A stretch of DNA of 34,891 nucleotides from positions 1 to 34,891 of the IMG/VR virus record IMGVR_UViG_3300042260_000193. The stretch is one strand, 5' to 3'. Below are positions 1 through 7,649 of this stretch, piece after piece. The translations under genes were made by a program, and so were the position numbers. Source of the stretch: a virus. The notes below the pieces were generated by a model. The model searched no databases, was not told the DNA's origin, and worked only from the letters and a program-made list of their open reading frames with translations. Each line of letters starts with the position of its first letter. The stretch's first letter is position 1.

Positions 1-158
1 TTCTTTTCATTGGCAATATAAATCTTAACTGATTGCTTATGGTCATCGTACTTAATAAGGTGAATCTCTTGACTTTCACCTAGTACTTTCTGACCAACAA
101 TGTAATGCATCGCTCCACCCTTATAGTCCGGGCCAACCGATATCTTCCTGATTTCCAT
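1..158 (-). CDS. Unrecognised small protein, 3' end cut by window edge
   Basis: The first 52 residues of a minus-strand gene are present; the rest lies beyond the window edge. The ATG follows directly after the TAA of the fibre gene upstream, so the two are probably cotranscribed. The visible part has no signal peptide or membrane segment and begins MEIRKISVGPDYK. I do not recognise a function with confidence. It resembles short conserved proteins near fibre genes in aquatic phages, but that is only an impression. Confidence 0.6.
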   Translation of the reverse strand, partial: MEIRKISVGPDYKGGAMHYIVGQKVLGESQEIHLIKYDDHKQSVKIYIANEK

Positions 159-761
159 TTAATTTAATTTCCAAATTTGAATCTGAGATGATGGTACATT
201 AGACCAACCACCTAGCACTGTGTGGCCGTAAAGGCCACCTTGGTTTACACCTGACGAGTCACGCATAATTTCAAACCAAAAGATGTCACCAACATTCGCT
301 TGGAATGGTATGGTTACCTCGTAAGGTATGTCTAAGTTCGGTGCGTCAAGATGGAATCCTTTAGTCACGCTAACCTGAGTTCCATTCAAACGTGCTCTAA
401 ACAAAAGAATAGCTACACCACCTGACGAACCTTGACGCTCAACAGAACCAAATCCATTAATCATGTAGAGTCCCGCCTTATTGAATGTAACCTTTCCAAA
501 TGCATCTAACGAAACATCAGTTGATGGGCTTCCTTGAGCAGCGCCAAATGATACAATCAACGGTGTGTCAAGTGCTGATGGAGCCTGCGTAACAAATGAT
601 GTTCCGTTTAATACCTGAGTTGCAGATAGATTAGCATTAACTAATGACACAATGTCACCAATAAGGTAATTTTTGGTTGCATCCAAGTTATTAACGTCAG
701 TACCAATTAACTTATCATTTAAGTTTGGCGTTGAATCATTTGCGTAGCTACTAATCTTCAT
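159..761 (-). CDS. Putative tail fibre / receptor-binding protein with C1q/TNF-like domain
   Basis: 200 residues. The N-terminus (about 1-45) has the pattern of a short virion-attachment segment seen in phage tail proteins (SSYANDSTPNLNDKLIGTD). Residues of about 70-200 look like a C1q/TNF-type jelly roll: alternating strands, a glycine-rich 'FNKAGLYMINGFGSV' strand typical of that fold, and a hydrophobic C-terminal strand ending IQIWKLN. Such domains often form trimeric host-binding tips. It is followed without a gap by the partial gene at 1-158 and preceded by a small coiled-coil gene. It lies in the side branch (1-4447), so it may not belong to the main phage. The fold assignment is by pattern only. 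Confidence 0.65.
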   Translation of the reverse strand: MKISSYANDSTPNLNDKLIGTDVNNLDATKNYLIGDIVSLVNANLSATQVLNGTSFVTQAPSALDTPLIVSFGAAQGSPSTDVSLDAFGKVTFNKAGLYMINGFGSVERQGSSGGVAILLFRARLNGTQVSVTKGFHLDAPNLDIPYEVTIPFQANVGDIFWFEIMRDSSGVNQGGLYGHTVLGGWSNVPSSQIQIWKLN

Positions 762-764
762 CTC

Positions 765-998
765 TTATTTTTTTGTGACCTCTCCGGTTTGCATGTTAAT
801 TACAGCATCCTCACCGTACTTAGTCATTAGTTCCTGTTCATGCTTTGCAAACTCACTTCTAAGAATCTCAATGTTTCTCAGAGCAGCTTGCTTCTGCAAC
901 TCAGCATCAGCAACGTGAAGCTTAAGTTGGTTAAATTGACCGTGCATAGCTTGAGTCTTTTCAAGCTCTTCTTGCGTTAAAAATTTTTCTACTTTCAT
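765..998 (-). CDS. Small coiled-coil protein of unknown function
   Basis: 77 residues, highly charged, with heptad-like helix over about 8-60 and a conserved-looking end (INMQTGEVTKK). It has no membrane segment. It lies 3 bp upstream of the C1q-like fibre gene, so it could be a fibre-linked chaperone or structural helper, but nothing in the sequence proves this. Its start is supported by a Bacteroidota-type promoter element 16 bp upstream (1014-1021) and by the stop of the phosphoesterase gene at 1029. Confidence 0.6.
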   Translation of the reverse strand: MKVEKFLTQEELEKTQAMHGQFNQLKLHVADAELQKQAALRNIEILRSEFAKHEQELMTKYGEDAVINMQTGEVTKK

Positions 999-1013
999 TT
1001 GATTTAATTTTTA

Positions 1014-1021
1014 CAAAGATA
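1014..1021 (-). promoter_or_regulatory. Candidate Bacteroidota -7 element (TATCTTTG)
   Basis: On the minus strand TATCTTTG matches the Bacteroidota -7 consensus TAnnTTTG. It sits in the short gap between the phosphoesterase stop (1029) and the ATG at 998, leaving a leader of roughly 10 nt. No clear -33 TTG was found, so the call rests on the -7 match and its position. Confidence 0.4.
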
Positions 1022-1028
1022 CAATTTA

Positions 1029-1901
1029 TTAGATAATTATTTTATTCGAGTCAATACTCTTCTCCATCCTATCAAGACCATCCTTTATAACACGTATGTT
1101 TTTAAATCTAAGTATACGCCCACCTAGTGGTTTTGGTGGAGCTCCTCGCTCTACGTGCCAACCGTGATGTCCATCCTCGTATTCCTCTTTATAAGTTCCC
1201 GTCAACATCAAATGAATCTGACGATGCTTTACGCAATAACCTTGGCTTGGATTATGTTGAATCATATCTCTAACGTCATTACGAGATGCATTCTCGTGAA
1301 TATGACCCATTGTAAATACATCAAAGTCTTCATATAGCTCTAAGGCCCTAGTTAGATTAATGGCGCCCTTTGTAACTATTCCACCGCCTCCCGAGCCATG
1401 GAAGTACTTAACCTTGTACGTAACTAAGTTTCTAACTCCAATCTTAATTACCAACCACCCACCATATCCACCTACCTGCACGTTTGTTCCGCACTTAAGA
1501 TTAAGCAGGTCAACAAAGCGCTGTAGGATGTCAGTCTCTTGGTATTTGATTACACCCGTCTCATGGTTACCATACCCTATAACAGTCAAAAGGTGAGCGT
1601 ATGGGGCCCACCATTCTACAGCTGTCTCTACAATTGAGTCAAGGTACCTAAAGTTGTTATGCTCAGGACGTATGTCTGACTTGTTTCTGCGATTATCGCC
1701 ACGACCCTGCATCAGACAAAAGAAGTCCCCATTTATCATGATAGGTATGTCGTGCTTCTTAAAGTATTCAAGGTGCTTTGTGAGAACCTCCCAATCACAC
1801 TTAGGATTATCCCAATGGATGTCTGAGAGCATTGCTATCTGAAAATCATCTGTCGGGACGATTATCTCATGCAAGTTTTTTGAGTGCTTGATTAGCTGCA
1901 T
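1029..1901 (-). CDS. Calcineurin-like metallophosphoesterase
   Basis: 290 residues carrying the full binuclear metallophosphoesterase motif set: D-x-H (D27, H29), GD (D59), GNHE (N112, H113), a lone His (H168) and GHIH (H200, H202). The family hydrolyses phosphomono- or diesters; the substrate cannot be told from sequence. It overlaps the u-spanin gene by 35 bp, so it is the distal gene of a lysis cassette. The main genome has a phosphoesterase at the same relative place (24816-25880) with a different motif arrangement. It lies in the side branch. Confidence 0.85.
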   Translation of the reverse strand: MQLIKHSKNLHEIIVPTDDFQIAMLSDIHWDNPKCDWEVLTKHLEYFKKHDIPIMINGDFFCLMQGRGDNRRNKSDIRPEHNNFRYLDSIVETAVEWWAPYAHLLTVIGYGNHETGVIKYQETDILQRFVDLLNLKCGTNVQVGGYGGWLVIKIGVRNLVTYKVKYFHGSGGGGIVTKGAINLTRALELYEDFDVFTMGHIHENASRNDVRDMIQHNPSQGYCVKHRQIHLMLTGTYKEEYEDGHHGWHVERGAPPKPLGGRILRFKNIRVIKDGLDRMEKSIDSNKIII

Positions 1902-2352
1902 ATCTTATAATTAGAGTCAGTATTATTCCAATGACTAAACCAAGTAGAAATAGATTTGCACCTTTCTTATTTTCATGCCTAGTCTTTTTTGTTTCTTTCT
2001 TAGCTTCAACCTTTTGTTTTTGGAGTGCTATTTTTTGAGCTTTAAGGGCATTACGCAGTGAGTCCTGATACATTTTGCGAATATGTGCTAAACTATCCTT
2101 AAATCGCTGATTATCGAATCGTGTGCGCCATCTAGGAATATATTCAGTTACAATTTTAGGAACTATAGAATCTCTATAAATCAATGAATCTTTTCCCTGA
2201 ATGTTTTTTACAACTAAGTAAGGTACTTTTATGGTGTCTATATCAATGGTATGAACATATCCCTTTTGAATTGCTTTATCATGCAATTTAGTAGCTGAGC
2301 ATCCTAGAACTAGGTGCGCTATGATTAAAATAAGCGCTAATTGTTTCATCAC
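1867..2352 (-). CDS. Putative unimolecular spanin (lipoprotein with C-terminal membrane segment)
   Basis: 161 residues with a lipoprotein signal (hydrophobic 5-16, lipobox LVLGC with Cys18) and a second membrane helix near the C-terminus (about 132-149). A charged helical region lies between them. An outer-membrane lipid anchor plus an inner-membrane helix in one chain is the architecture of T1-type u-spanins, which fuse the two membranes in the last step of lysis. The position right after the amidase and holin fits. A homologue with the same layout and the shared element KAI(Q/K)KGY is encoded at 25877-26317. Function is inferred from topology and context, not from close sequence identity. 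Confidence 0.65.
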   Translation of the reverse strand: MMKQLALILIIAHLVLGCSATKLHDKAIQKGYVHTIDIDTIKVPYLVVKNIQGKDSLIYRDSIVPKIVTEYIPRWRTRFDNQRFKDSLAHIRKMYQDSLRNALKAQKIALQKQKVEAKKETKKTRHENKKGANLFLLGLVIGIILTLIIRYAANQALKKLA

Positions 2353-2630
2353 TTGAAGAATGAGCGCTTCTTGTCAGCGCGATTTTTTGATTGAGACTGC
2401 ATACGTGTACGGGTGCGAGACTTATGAGCTACGTCTTTCTTATCCCCGTTACCATAAGTTCCCTTCTCTCTGTTCTCTTTGTTGAGCTCAGCACGATAGT
2501 TCTTACGTGCCTCAGTAGAGTGGTATTCTTTATCATACGCCTCCTTCTTGGCTCTAGCCTCAGGATTTGACTGATAGTACTTTGCAGTACGTGAAGTTCC
2601 TGTCTTGGTTCCTGCTATTTTGTTGCGCAT
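2349..2630 (-). CDS. Small basic conserved phage protein, unknown function
   Basis: 93 residues, very rich in Lys and Arg, with the segments 'YYQSNPEARAKKEAYDKEY' (about 18-36) and 'KGTYGNGDKKDVAHKS' (about 57-72). I recognise this pattern from aquatic phages, including cyanophage-type myoviruses, where it is conserved but has no assigned role. It could bind nucleic acid given its charge. It overlaps the amidase stop by 16 bp and the spanin start by 4 bp, so it is embedded in the lysis cassette. It lies in the side branch. Confidence 0.75.
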   Translation of the reverse strand: MRNKIAGTKTGTSRTAKYYQSNPEARAKKEAYDKEYHSTEARKNYRAELNKENREKGTYGNGDKKDVAHKSRTRTRMQSQSKNRADKKRSFFK

Positions 2631-3259
2631 GACTTAAGCATTTCGATTAGCTCGGGATGAGGATATACGTCAGTCTTATCTTTTCTAACAGAGTTGTGTG
2701 TGTATACTCCGGGGTTACCGGCCAATGCTCTTCTTGACACACTCCAAATGTCTTCATTATAGTCCAATGGTATTCCATAAATATCATTCCAATATAGTAA
2801 CAATTCTTTTGTTGATTCAATCTGCTCCTTGGTATATGAGTGCCAAAACTGAAAACCCTTGTATGGAGTATCAAGCTTGATGACATCCTTCTTAGGTATC
2901 TCTATGCCAACGTAGTTTACAAACTTGCCTTTTGATGCCTCTTTTAAGAAGCCCCAATTGCATATCTCTACACCGATTGATAGCTTATCTAGGCTTTGGT
3001 AAGGAACACCGTTAGAATTAAATACACCCTGCTTTAGACCAAGGTGGTATCCCCAATACTTTGAGCTAAATCCCTGAGCAATTAATCCGTCTGTTCCTAT
3101 CGCAACACAGGTTGCTACACGGTCCTTTGTTGATGCCCAATACTTAAATACCTGCTCAGCATTGCCATTTCCTGCAGTGTGGTGTAGGTATATCTGCTTC
3201 TTCTTGGTTTCTTCCTTGAAGTAGTGTGATGCTGCGAAGTCTACCTGCTTAATGTTCAT
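2615..3259 (-). CDS. N-acetylmuramoyl-L-alanine amidase endolysin (Amidase_2/PGRP fold)
   Basis: 214 residues. The pattern fits the zinc amidase_2 family, which cuts between MurNAc and L-Ala in peptidoglycan: 'IYLHHTAG' (Zn ligand His26 or 27), 'GYHLG' (about 70-74), 'SIGVEICNWG' (94-103) and 'YTHNSVRKDKTDVYPHPE' (second His188, then Lys195 and Asp197 where the third ligand is expected). There is no signal peptide, so export would need a holin, which is encoded immediately upstream (4-bp overlap). It is unrelated to the M15 lysin at 26329-26793 although both sit in the same cassette slot. Confidence 0.88.
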   Translation of the reverse strand: MNIKQVDFAASHYFKEETKKKQIYLHHTAGNGNAEQVFKYWASTKDRVATCVAIGTDGLIAQGFSSKYWGYHLGLKQGVFNSNGVPYQSLDKLSIGVEICNWGFLKEASKGKFVNYVGIEIPKKDVIKLDTPYKGFQFWHSYTKEQIESTKELLLYWNDIYGIPLDYNEDIWSVSRRALAGNPGVYTHNSVRKDKTDVYPHPELIEMLKSCATK

Positions 3260-3750
3260 TGCTTTATATTTCTATAGGTGCTTGCTGCGTTTTCGACTGC
3301 TGCACGAATCTTTTTGACTACTGAGAATACAGCCTTTAGCATATTGTTTCCTGTGATGTCAAACCAATTCTCATTGATTGACGATATCTCGATAAGTGAG
3401 AAGATGATAAGTATACCATTGGTAAAGATGGCCTTGTTTAGAACAATCTCATACCCTGCGCTATTTAGAACGCTACTGACAAATGGCGTGAGTAGATAGA
3501 AGTCAAGCGGTAGAAGCGGAAGAGCTACAAATGCGTATCCTGCGAGCTTGAACATATACCCTCTGCGTAACATCTTTGATAGAAACACCTCACGGTAGGC
3601 TCTCTTTTCTCTCTTGGCTATATACCAAAGAGATATGAGCTTTACGATGGTGTCTACGCCAATTGTTATAAATAGACATATGGCAGACAGCTCTACCGGG
3701 GCCCACATTGCTGTGAGTGCTATCAAGAATGTTATCAACTTGCTTTTCAT
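3256..3750 (-). CDS. Putative holin, multi-span membrane protein
   Basis: 164 residues with about three membrane stretches (roughly 5-42, 67-92 and 108-124) and a charged amphipathic C-terminus. The element 'SINENWFDITGNNML' near the end matches 'SINESYFSVTGVNVW' in the shorter protein at 26846-27271, showing common ancestry. Both precede an endolysin and a u-spanin, supporting a holin role. It overlaps the amidase gene and the small basic gene upstream by 4 bp each, so translation is likely coupled. Confidence 0.65.
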   Translation of the reverse strand: MKSKLITFLIALTAMWAPVELSAICLFITIGVDTIVKLISLWYIAKREKRAYREVFLSKMLRRGYMFKLAGYAFVALPLLPLDFYLLTPFVSSVLNSAGYEIVLNKAIFTNGILIIFSLIEISSINENWFDITGNNMLKAVFSVVKKIRAAVENAASTYRNIKQ

Positions 3751-3884
3751 TTTCCTTGTCCTTTGTACTTTTTCTTGTAGAGCTTTGACGACTTTAGCTT
3801 TGACGTCTTAGCCTTAGCATGAATACCCGGGCGTTCCTTCTTGCTCGCCTTCACAAAGTTACTAATTTCTTTAATCTTTGCCAT
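3747..3884 (-). CDS. 45-residue Lys-rich conserved phage protein
   Basis: A short minus-strand gene starting MAKIKEISNF and ending in a strongly basic tail (SSKLYKKKYKGQGK). ATG at 3884, TGA at 3747, the stop overlapping the holin ATG (ATGA coupling). I recognise the 'HAK.KTSKLKSSK.YKKKY.GQG' pattern as a tiny conserved protein of aquatic phages with unknown role. It occurs in the same cassette as the other basic protein (2349-2630), which suggests the two belong to one module. It fills the gap between the fibre and the holin. Confidence 0.75.
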   Translation of the reverse strand: MAKIKEISNFVKASKKERPGIHAKAKTSKLKSSKLYKKKYKGQGK

Positions 3885-3887
3885 GTC

Positions 3888-5147
3888 TTATACAATCTTC
3901 AAAATTCCACCGTCATTGTAAATGTCACCTGCATTCAACCCCGTAGGTGACGTAGGCAATCCCTCAAACCTTACTCGCCCACTTGTTGAGTGGAAGGCAA
4001 AGTGAGAATATCCTGTTCCTGATACAGCAGGGTTATAATAGAATCCTCTAATTATACCATTATAGGTCCCTGTATTTTCTATAGATGTACTAACCTGTAC
4101 AGCATTATAAGTTGCATTTCCAGATGCGAAAGACATCCTTCCTCCTATAGCTTGAATAGCCATATTACCTGTCGTTGAAGGATTGGCAGCGCCTCCTCCA
4201 CTTATGGTCATTATTGTTCCTGTATTGTACCCAACTTGATTTGTAAAATTATGTTGAGTTCCGTTTATTACATTAGATTGATAGTTAATTTGACCACTAT
4301 TAAAAATTCTTGTAGTAGAGCCATCTAAATTGAATGTTAATCCATTTCCTAGTGTCAAAGCACCACTCACCCTCGCAGTACCTTGAACATCAAATAAGTA
4401 ACCCGCATCTGTTGGGGCAACTGTACCGTTTGAAATAATTACGTTGTCAGTACCATCTTTCATGAAAAAACGATATGGTCTTGTCGAGCTTCCTATAAAA
4501 AATGTATTGTATGAACCATATCTAATTTGTGCATTATATACTCCAATTTCTAACCAACCTCCTCTTGTACTTGTTCCTCCATCAAAATCATTAAATGTAA
4601 TTCTATTTAATCTACCTGATACACTACCTTCTGACATTTGAATATAAGAAGTTCCTGCCGTCCCGGGTCCAAATACTCCAACACCATTAACATGAAATTT
4701 TTGAACAGGCGTACTCGTACCAATCCCCAAACGTCCATTCGTGTTATCCCAAAACAAGTTCCCCGACTCCTGCACAACATTCCCCGTTCCCTCGAATAAC
4801 ACCCGTCCGACTGTACCTGAAGTAATAGCAGTTGTGCCGATTGTTATGCCTGTTGAAATAGTATACGTTCTATCTGCCGATAAGTCTTGTGTTACTCCGT
4901 TTATTGTTAGGGTTCTTGATGTAGGGACTTTGGCGTCTAAAGCGTTTTGCAAGTCCGTTTGTGCGGATAGTGTGCCGCCTATATCTCCCCAGTCAACGTT
5001 GCCTACTGCGGCGTCTATTATTTCTTGACCTGTTATTGACTTGGAAACGTAACCTGTTCCAGTGAACTCGGCTACTTCTATTAGATCGTCTGCGGCTAGG
5101 TTTGAACCTTTGGCGGGTAGTTGGCTAATCTTTATTTTTTGGTTCAT
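3888..5147 (-). CDS. Tail fibre protein as assembled (possible chimera of two phages)
   Basis: 419 residues. The N-terminus (1-120) contains a virion-attachment-like segment 'MNQKIKISQLPAKGSNLA' and 'TNGRLGIGTSTPVQKFHVNG' (about 136-155), the repeat typical of Bacteroidota phage fibre shafts. The C-terminus is glycine- and Ser/Thr-rich beta structure ending 'GLNAGDIYNDGGILKIV'. Residues 192-260 are shared almost exactly with the partial fibre at 34283-34891. Base composition changes near 4740: CpG-rich upstream in the gene, CpG-poor downstream. The box TTTTAATATCGTTATG abuts the ATG. The residues after about 234 probably come from the side branch rather than the main phage. Confidence 0.75.
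   Translation of the reverse strand: MNQKIKISQLPAKGSNLAADDLIEVAEFTGTGYVSKSITGQEIIDAAVGNVDWGDIGGTLSAQTDLQNALDAKVPTSRTLTINGVTQDLSADRTYTISTGITIGTTAITSGTVGRVLFEGTGNVVQESGNLFWDNTNGRLGIGTSTPVQKFHVNGVGVFGPGTAGTSYIQMSEGSVSGRLNRITFNDFDGGTSTRGGWLEIGVYNAQIRYGSYNTFFIGSSTRPYRFFMKDGTDNVIISNGTVAPTDAGYLFDVQGTARVSGALTLGNGLTFNLDGSTTRIFNSGQINYQSNVINGTQHNFTNQVGYNTGTIMTISGGGAANPSTTGNMAIQAIGGRMSFASGNATYNAVQVSTSIENTGTYNGIIRGFYYNPAVSGTGYSHFAFHSTSGRVRFEGLPTSPTGLNAGDIYNDGGILKIV
4369..4574. repeat. 206-bp direct repeat, copy 1 (matches 34686-34891)
   Basis: Identical to 34686-34891 apart from T4447 versus C34764, which changes Asp to Gly in the fibre protein. The 127 bases 4448-4574 are exact and end where the window ends in the other copy. 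Offset between copies is 30,317 bp. Direct, not inverted. Confidence 0.97.
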
Positions 5148-5159
5148 AACGATATTAAA
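5148..5159 (-). promoter_or_regulatory. Start-abutting box TTTTAATATCG + GTTATG (fibre gene)
   Basis: The minus strand reads TTTTAATATCGTTATG into the fibre ATG. The same word with one variable base precedes the ATG of four other structural genes at identical spacing. It may be a translation enhancer or a phage-specific promoter giving nearly leaderless mRNA. Confidence 0.55.
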
Positions 5160-5160
5160 A

Positions 5161-5610
5161 TTAGTTACCTTCTTGTTTAAGTGGGACGGCGCAGTCTGTC
5201 CAGTTGTTCACGGCAAAAGTCGCAGTCATTACCCAACCCGCCGCGTAGTCTAGTAAGTCGTTGTTCAATGGGTCAAACGTTGGGGCGTCTACTAAATCGA
5301 AAGCGTAGTTTGTCGAATTGATAAAATACGTATACAAGTCGTAGAGTATTTGCTGGCAGTCGGACAGAATTACGTTAATGTTTTCGCGGTCTTTTTGTAT
5401 TATGTCGAAACAATAAATTTCTAGGACAAAGTCGTTCGTGTTTTCAGTGGCCAACGCTTGCACGGGTACAATAAAAACAATAGGGTACTTTTCGTCCTTT
5501 GTGGCGAAGTTGAACATTTGTTCTTTGAAGTCCGAACCTACCTTTTTAACCTGAACATGGTTGTTGTAAAAGTCCGTTATTTCGTTTATTAGTGCTTGGT
5601 AACTTGTCAT
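5161..5610 (-). CDS. Putative tail completion/terminator protein
   Basis: 149 residues, no membrane segment. It begins with a helix (MTSYQALINEITDFYNNH), followed by mixed alpha/beta sequence with 'YPIVFIVPVQ' (about 42-51) and 'LEIYCFDI' (62-69), the look of tail-terminator or neck proteins of Bacteroidota siphophages. It overlaps the tape-measure stop by 4 bp and precedes the fibre gene. It is a small structural protein by context; the exact role is inferred. Confidence 0.5.
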   Translation of the reverse strand: MTSYQALINEITDFYNNHVQVKKVGSDFKEQMFNFATKDEKYPIVFIVPVQALATENTNDFVLEIYCFDIIQKDRENINVILSDCQQILYDLYTYFINSTNYAFDLVDAPTFDPLNNDLLDYAAGWVMTATFAVNNWTDCAVPLKQEGN

Positions 5611-7634
5611 AATTCCGACCCTTGTTTTATTTTGTTTATTTTGCTTTGCGTGCTTGTTATGTCGCTTTCACTTACGACGGCTTGCACCACTATATTTTGG
5701 TTAGTTGTTACGCTTTTAGGTTGCCCTTGCGTGTTTAGGTCGTTGCCTTGTCCAAACATTTGAACGGACGGAACTAAAGGCGTAACGCTAGTAGAAGACG
5801 AACTAGTAGGCGTAGAACCTCCACCGCTAATTGTACCGCTAGGGTTACTCAATAGTTGTTTAGCTTTTACCATGTTCGTGGTAATTTGCAATATGCCGCT
5901 AGCGAACTGCGCAATACCCGCGGCACCCGCTGAAACTGAGTTAAACGGGTTAGCATTTGAAGCGGCAACTAGGGCGCTTATAGCTTTAGCCGTGTCTATT
6001 CCTATTTGAACTAGGGCCGACGCCTTGTTAATCTTTTCTAGTTTCTTTTGATCGTTGGTAACTAGGGTGGCTAGGTTGCCTAACGCGTTGGCGTAGTCGC
6101 CTATTGTAGATATTTTAGCGTCCCTAATTTGGCGGTCTTGTTCTATTTGCGCTAGTGCTTTGGCTTTTGCGTCTTCGGCTTCTTTGTCCGTTATTGCTTT
6201 AATTTCCGCCGCGCGTTTTTCTTCTAGCGCTTTGGTGTCCATTCCGTACTGCTCGGCTAGCGCAATGAGTTCGAAATACTTTGTTTGTACTTCGTCTATT
6301 TGTCGTTGTGTTTCGGTCATAGTCAACACGCGCACTTGTTCTTCGAAGTCTTCTTGCGCTTGTAGCTGTGCGTTCTGGTTGTCTTTAATTGCTTTAGCTA
6401 TGTCCGCTTGTCGTTTGGCTTCGGCTTCGGCTTGCGTTTTAGCACTTGCGGCTAGTTCCGCTACTCTTTGTTCTTCGTAAAGTTTAGTTAACTTGACCTT
6501 TTCGGCACCCGTTAGGTTTTCGTTCTTCTTGGTGTCTTCGATTAGCCTTCTATACTTTTCCTCTGTAGTTGCTATTTCACGCTTGTTATCGTCTTCTATT
6601 AGGGCTATTTGTATGTCCTTAATAGTACGCTCGGCGTCTAGTCTGTTCTTCGCGTAGGCTTTAGCTTTTTCTAAATTCTTCGCCGCGTTTTCTTTTGCTT
6701 TAGCTTCTTGTTCTGCTTGGTCTGCAATTTCTAGCAAGCGGCGTTCTTTGCGTCCGTCTGCAAGTATTTTCTTTTCGGCTTCTATTTGTTCGCGTAGTTT
6801 CTTACGGCGTTCTAGGTTGTCTTTAGACGCTATCTTTTGTAGGTATGCGTATTCCTTTTGTGCGTTGTTTAGTCGCCCGTCGGCTTCTTTTGCTATGGCT
6901 TTAGACTTCGCTACTTCTAGGTCGGTGGTATCTTTACCCGCCGCCTTTGCTTTGGCTATTTCTATGTCGAATGCGTCGCTTACTTTTTCCGCTCTTTTCT
7001 TTGAACTTTCGGCCGCCTTTTCGTTCGTCTTTTGCATTACTTTAGCGTGTTCTTCGGCCTTGTAATTCGTTAAGCCCATTTCATCGGTAAGCTTTTGAAA
7101 GCCTTTTATAATAGCGTTAATGGGTGCCATTAATAAATTAAACGCTTTTTCTAGTGCGCCTATCTTACCCAAGAAAGCAACGAAGCCAGCTACTAAAGCG
7201 GCAACTATTGCACCAAGTAAAAACATAGGATTAGAAAGTATTTGCGCGCCTAGCTTAACGAAAGCCCCACCAACGTTTTTAACTACGCCCGTAAGTCCTT
7301 TTAAAGCCCCGCTTATTTCCGCTTTACCTACGGACCCTAGCGTTTTGGCAAAGGTTTGCGCCTTTTCACTTGCACCCTCAAAGTCTAGGCTTGCTAGGTC
7401 GGCTTGTATTAACCCGAACGAATTACTAACGGCTTCGAATTTTGATCCCGTGTTAAAGACGCTTACTTGTTCGTTTACGTCTTTTAGTTTGTCTGCTAGT
7501 TCACCCGCCTTTTGCGCGAGTTTAGCCATAACTTCGGGGTCTGTCGCGTCTGCTATTGCGCCCTTAACCGCCTTTAGTTCGGCTTTAATTGCGGCAATGC
7601 CCGTAAGTTTTAAAGGTATTTGTACTTCGTTCAT
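5607..7634 (-). CDS. Tail tape measure protein
   Basis: 675 residues, the usual tape-measure design: a hydrophobic span at about 137-157, long Ala/Lys/Glu coiled coil over about 195-490, and an Ala/Gly-rich hydrophobic region near 530-590 (ASALVQIGIDTAKAISALVA). The family sets tail length and is ejected with DNA; at about 0.15 nm per residue a tail near 100 nm would be expected. It lies between the large 899-residue tail protein and the putative terminator. The gene has its own TAATATTG box before ATG 7634. No other tape measure occurs in the window. Confidence 0.88.
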   Translation of the reverse strand: MNEVQIPLKLTGIAAIKAELKAVKGAIADATDPEVMAKLAQKAGELADKLKDVNEQVSVFNTGSKFEAVSNSFGLIQADLASLDFEGASEKAQTFAKTLGSVGKAEISGALKGLTGVVKNVGGAFVKLGAQILSNPMFLLGAIVAALVAGFVAFLGKIGALEKAFNLLMAPINAIIKGFQKLTDEMGLTNYKAEEHAKVMQKTNEKAAESSKKRAEKVSDAFDIEIAKAKAAGKDTTDLEVAKSKAIAKEADGRLNNAQKEYAYLQKIASKDNLERRKKLREQIEAEKKILADGRKERRLLEIADQAEQEAKAKENAAKNLEKAKAYAKNRLDAERTIKDIQIALIEDDNKREIATTEEKYRRLIEDTKKNENLTGAEKVKLTKLYEEQRVAELAASAKTQAEAEAKRQADIAKAIKDNQNAQLQAQEDFEEQVRVLTMTETQRQIDEVQTKYFELIALAEQYGMDTKALEEKRAAEIKAITDKEAEDAKAKALAQIEQDRQIRDAKISTIGDYANALGNLATLVTNDQKKLEKINKASALVQIGIDTAKAISALVAASNANPFNSVSAGAAGIAQFASGILQITTNMVKAKQLLSNPSGTISGGGSTPTSSSSTSVTPLVPSVQMFGQGNDLNTQGQPKSVTTNQNIVVQAVVSESDITSTQSKINKIKQGSEL

Positions 7635-7646
7635 AACAATATTAGC
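7635..7646 (-). promoter_or_regulatory. Start-abutting box CTAATATTG + GTTATG (tape measure)
   Basis: The 15-bp gap between the 899-residue tail gene and the tape measure reads GCTAATATTGTTATG into the start. It is the most divergent of the five boxes (CTAATAT instead of TTTAATAT). Confidence 0.5.
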
Positions 7647-7649
7647 CTT

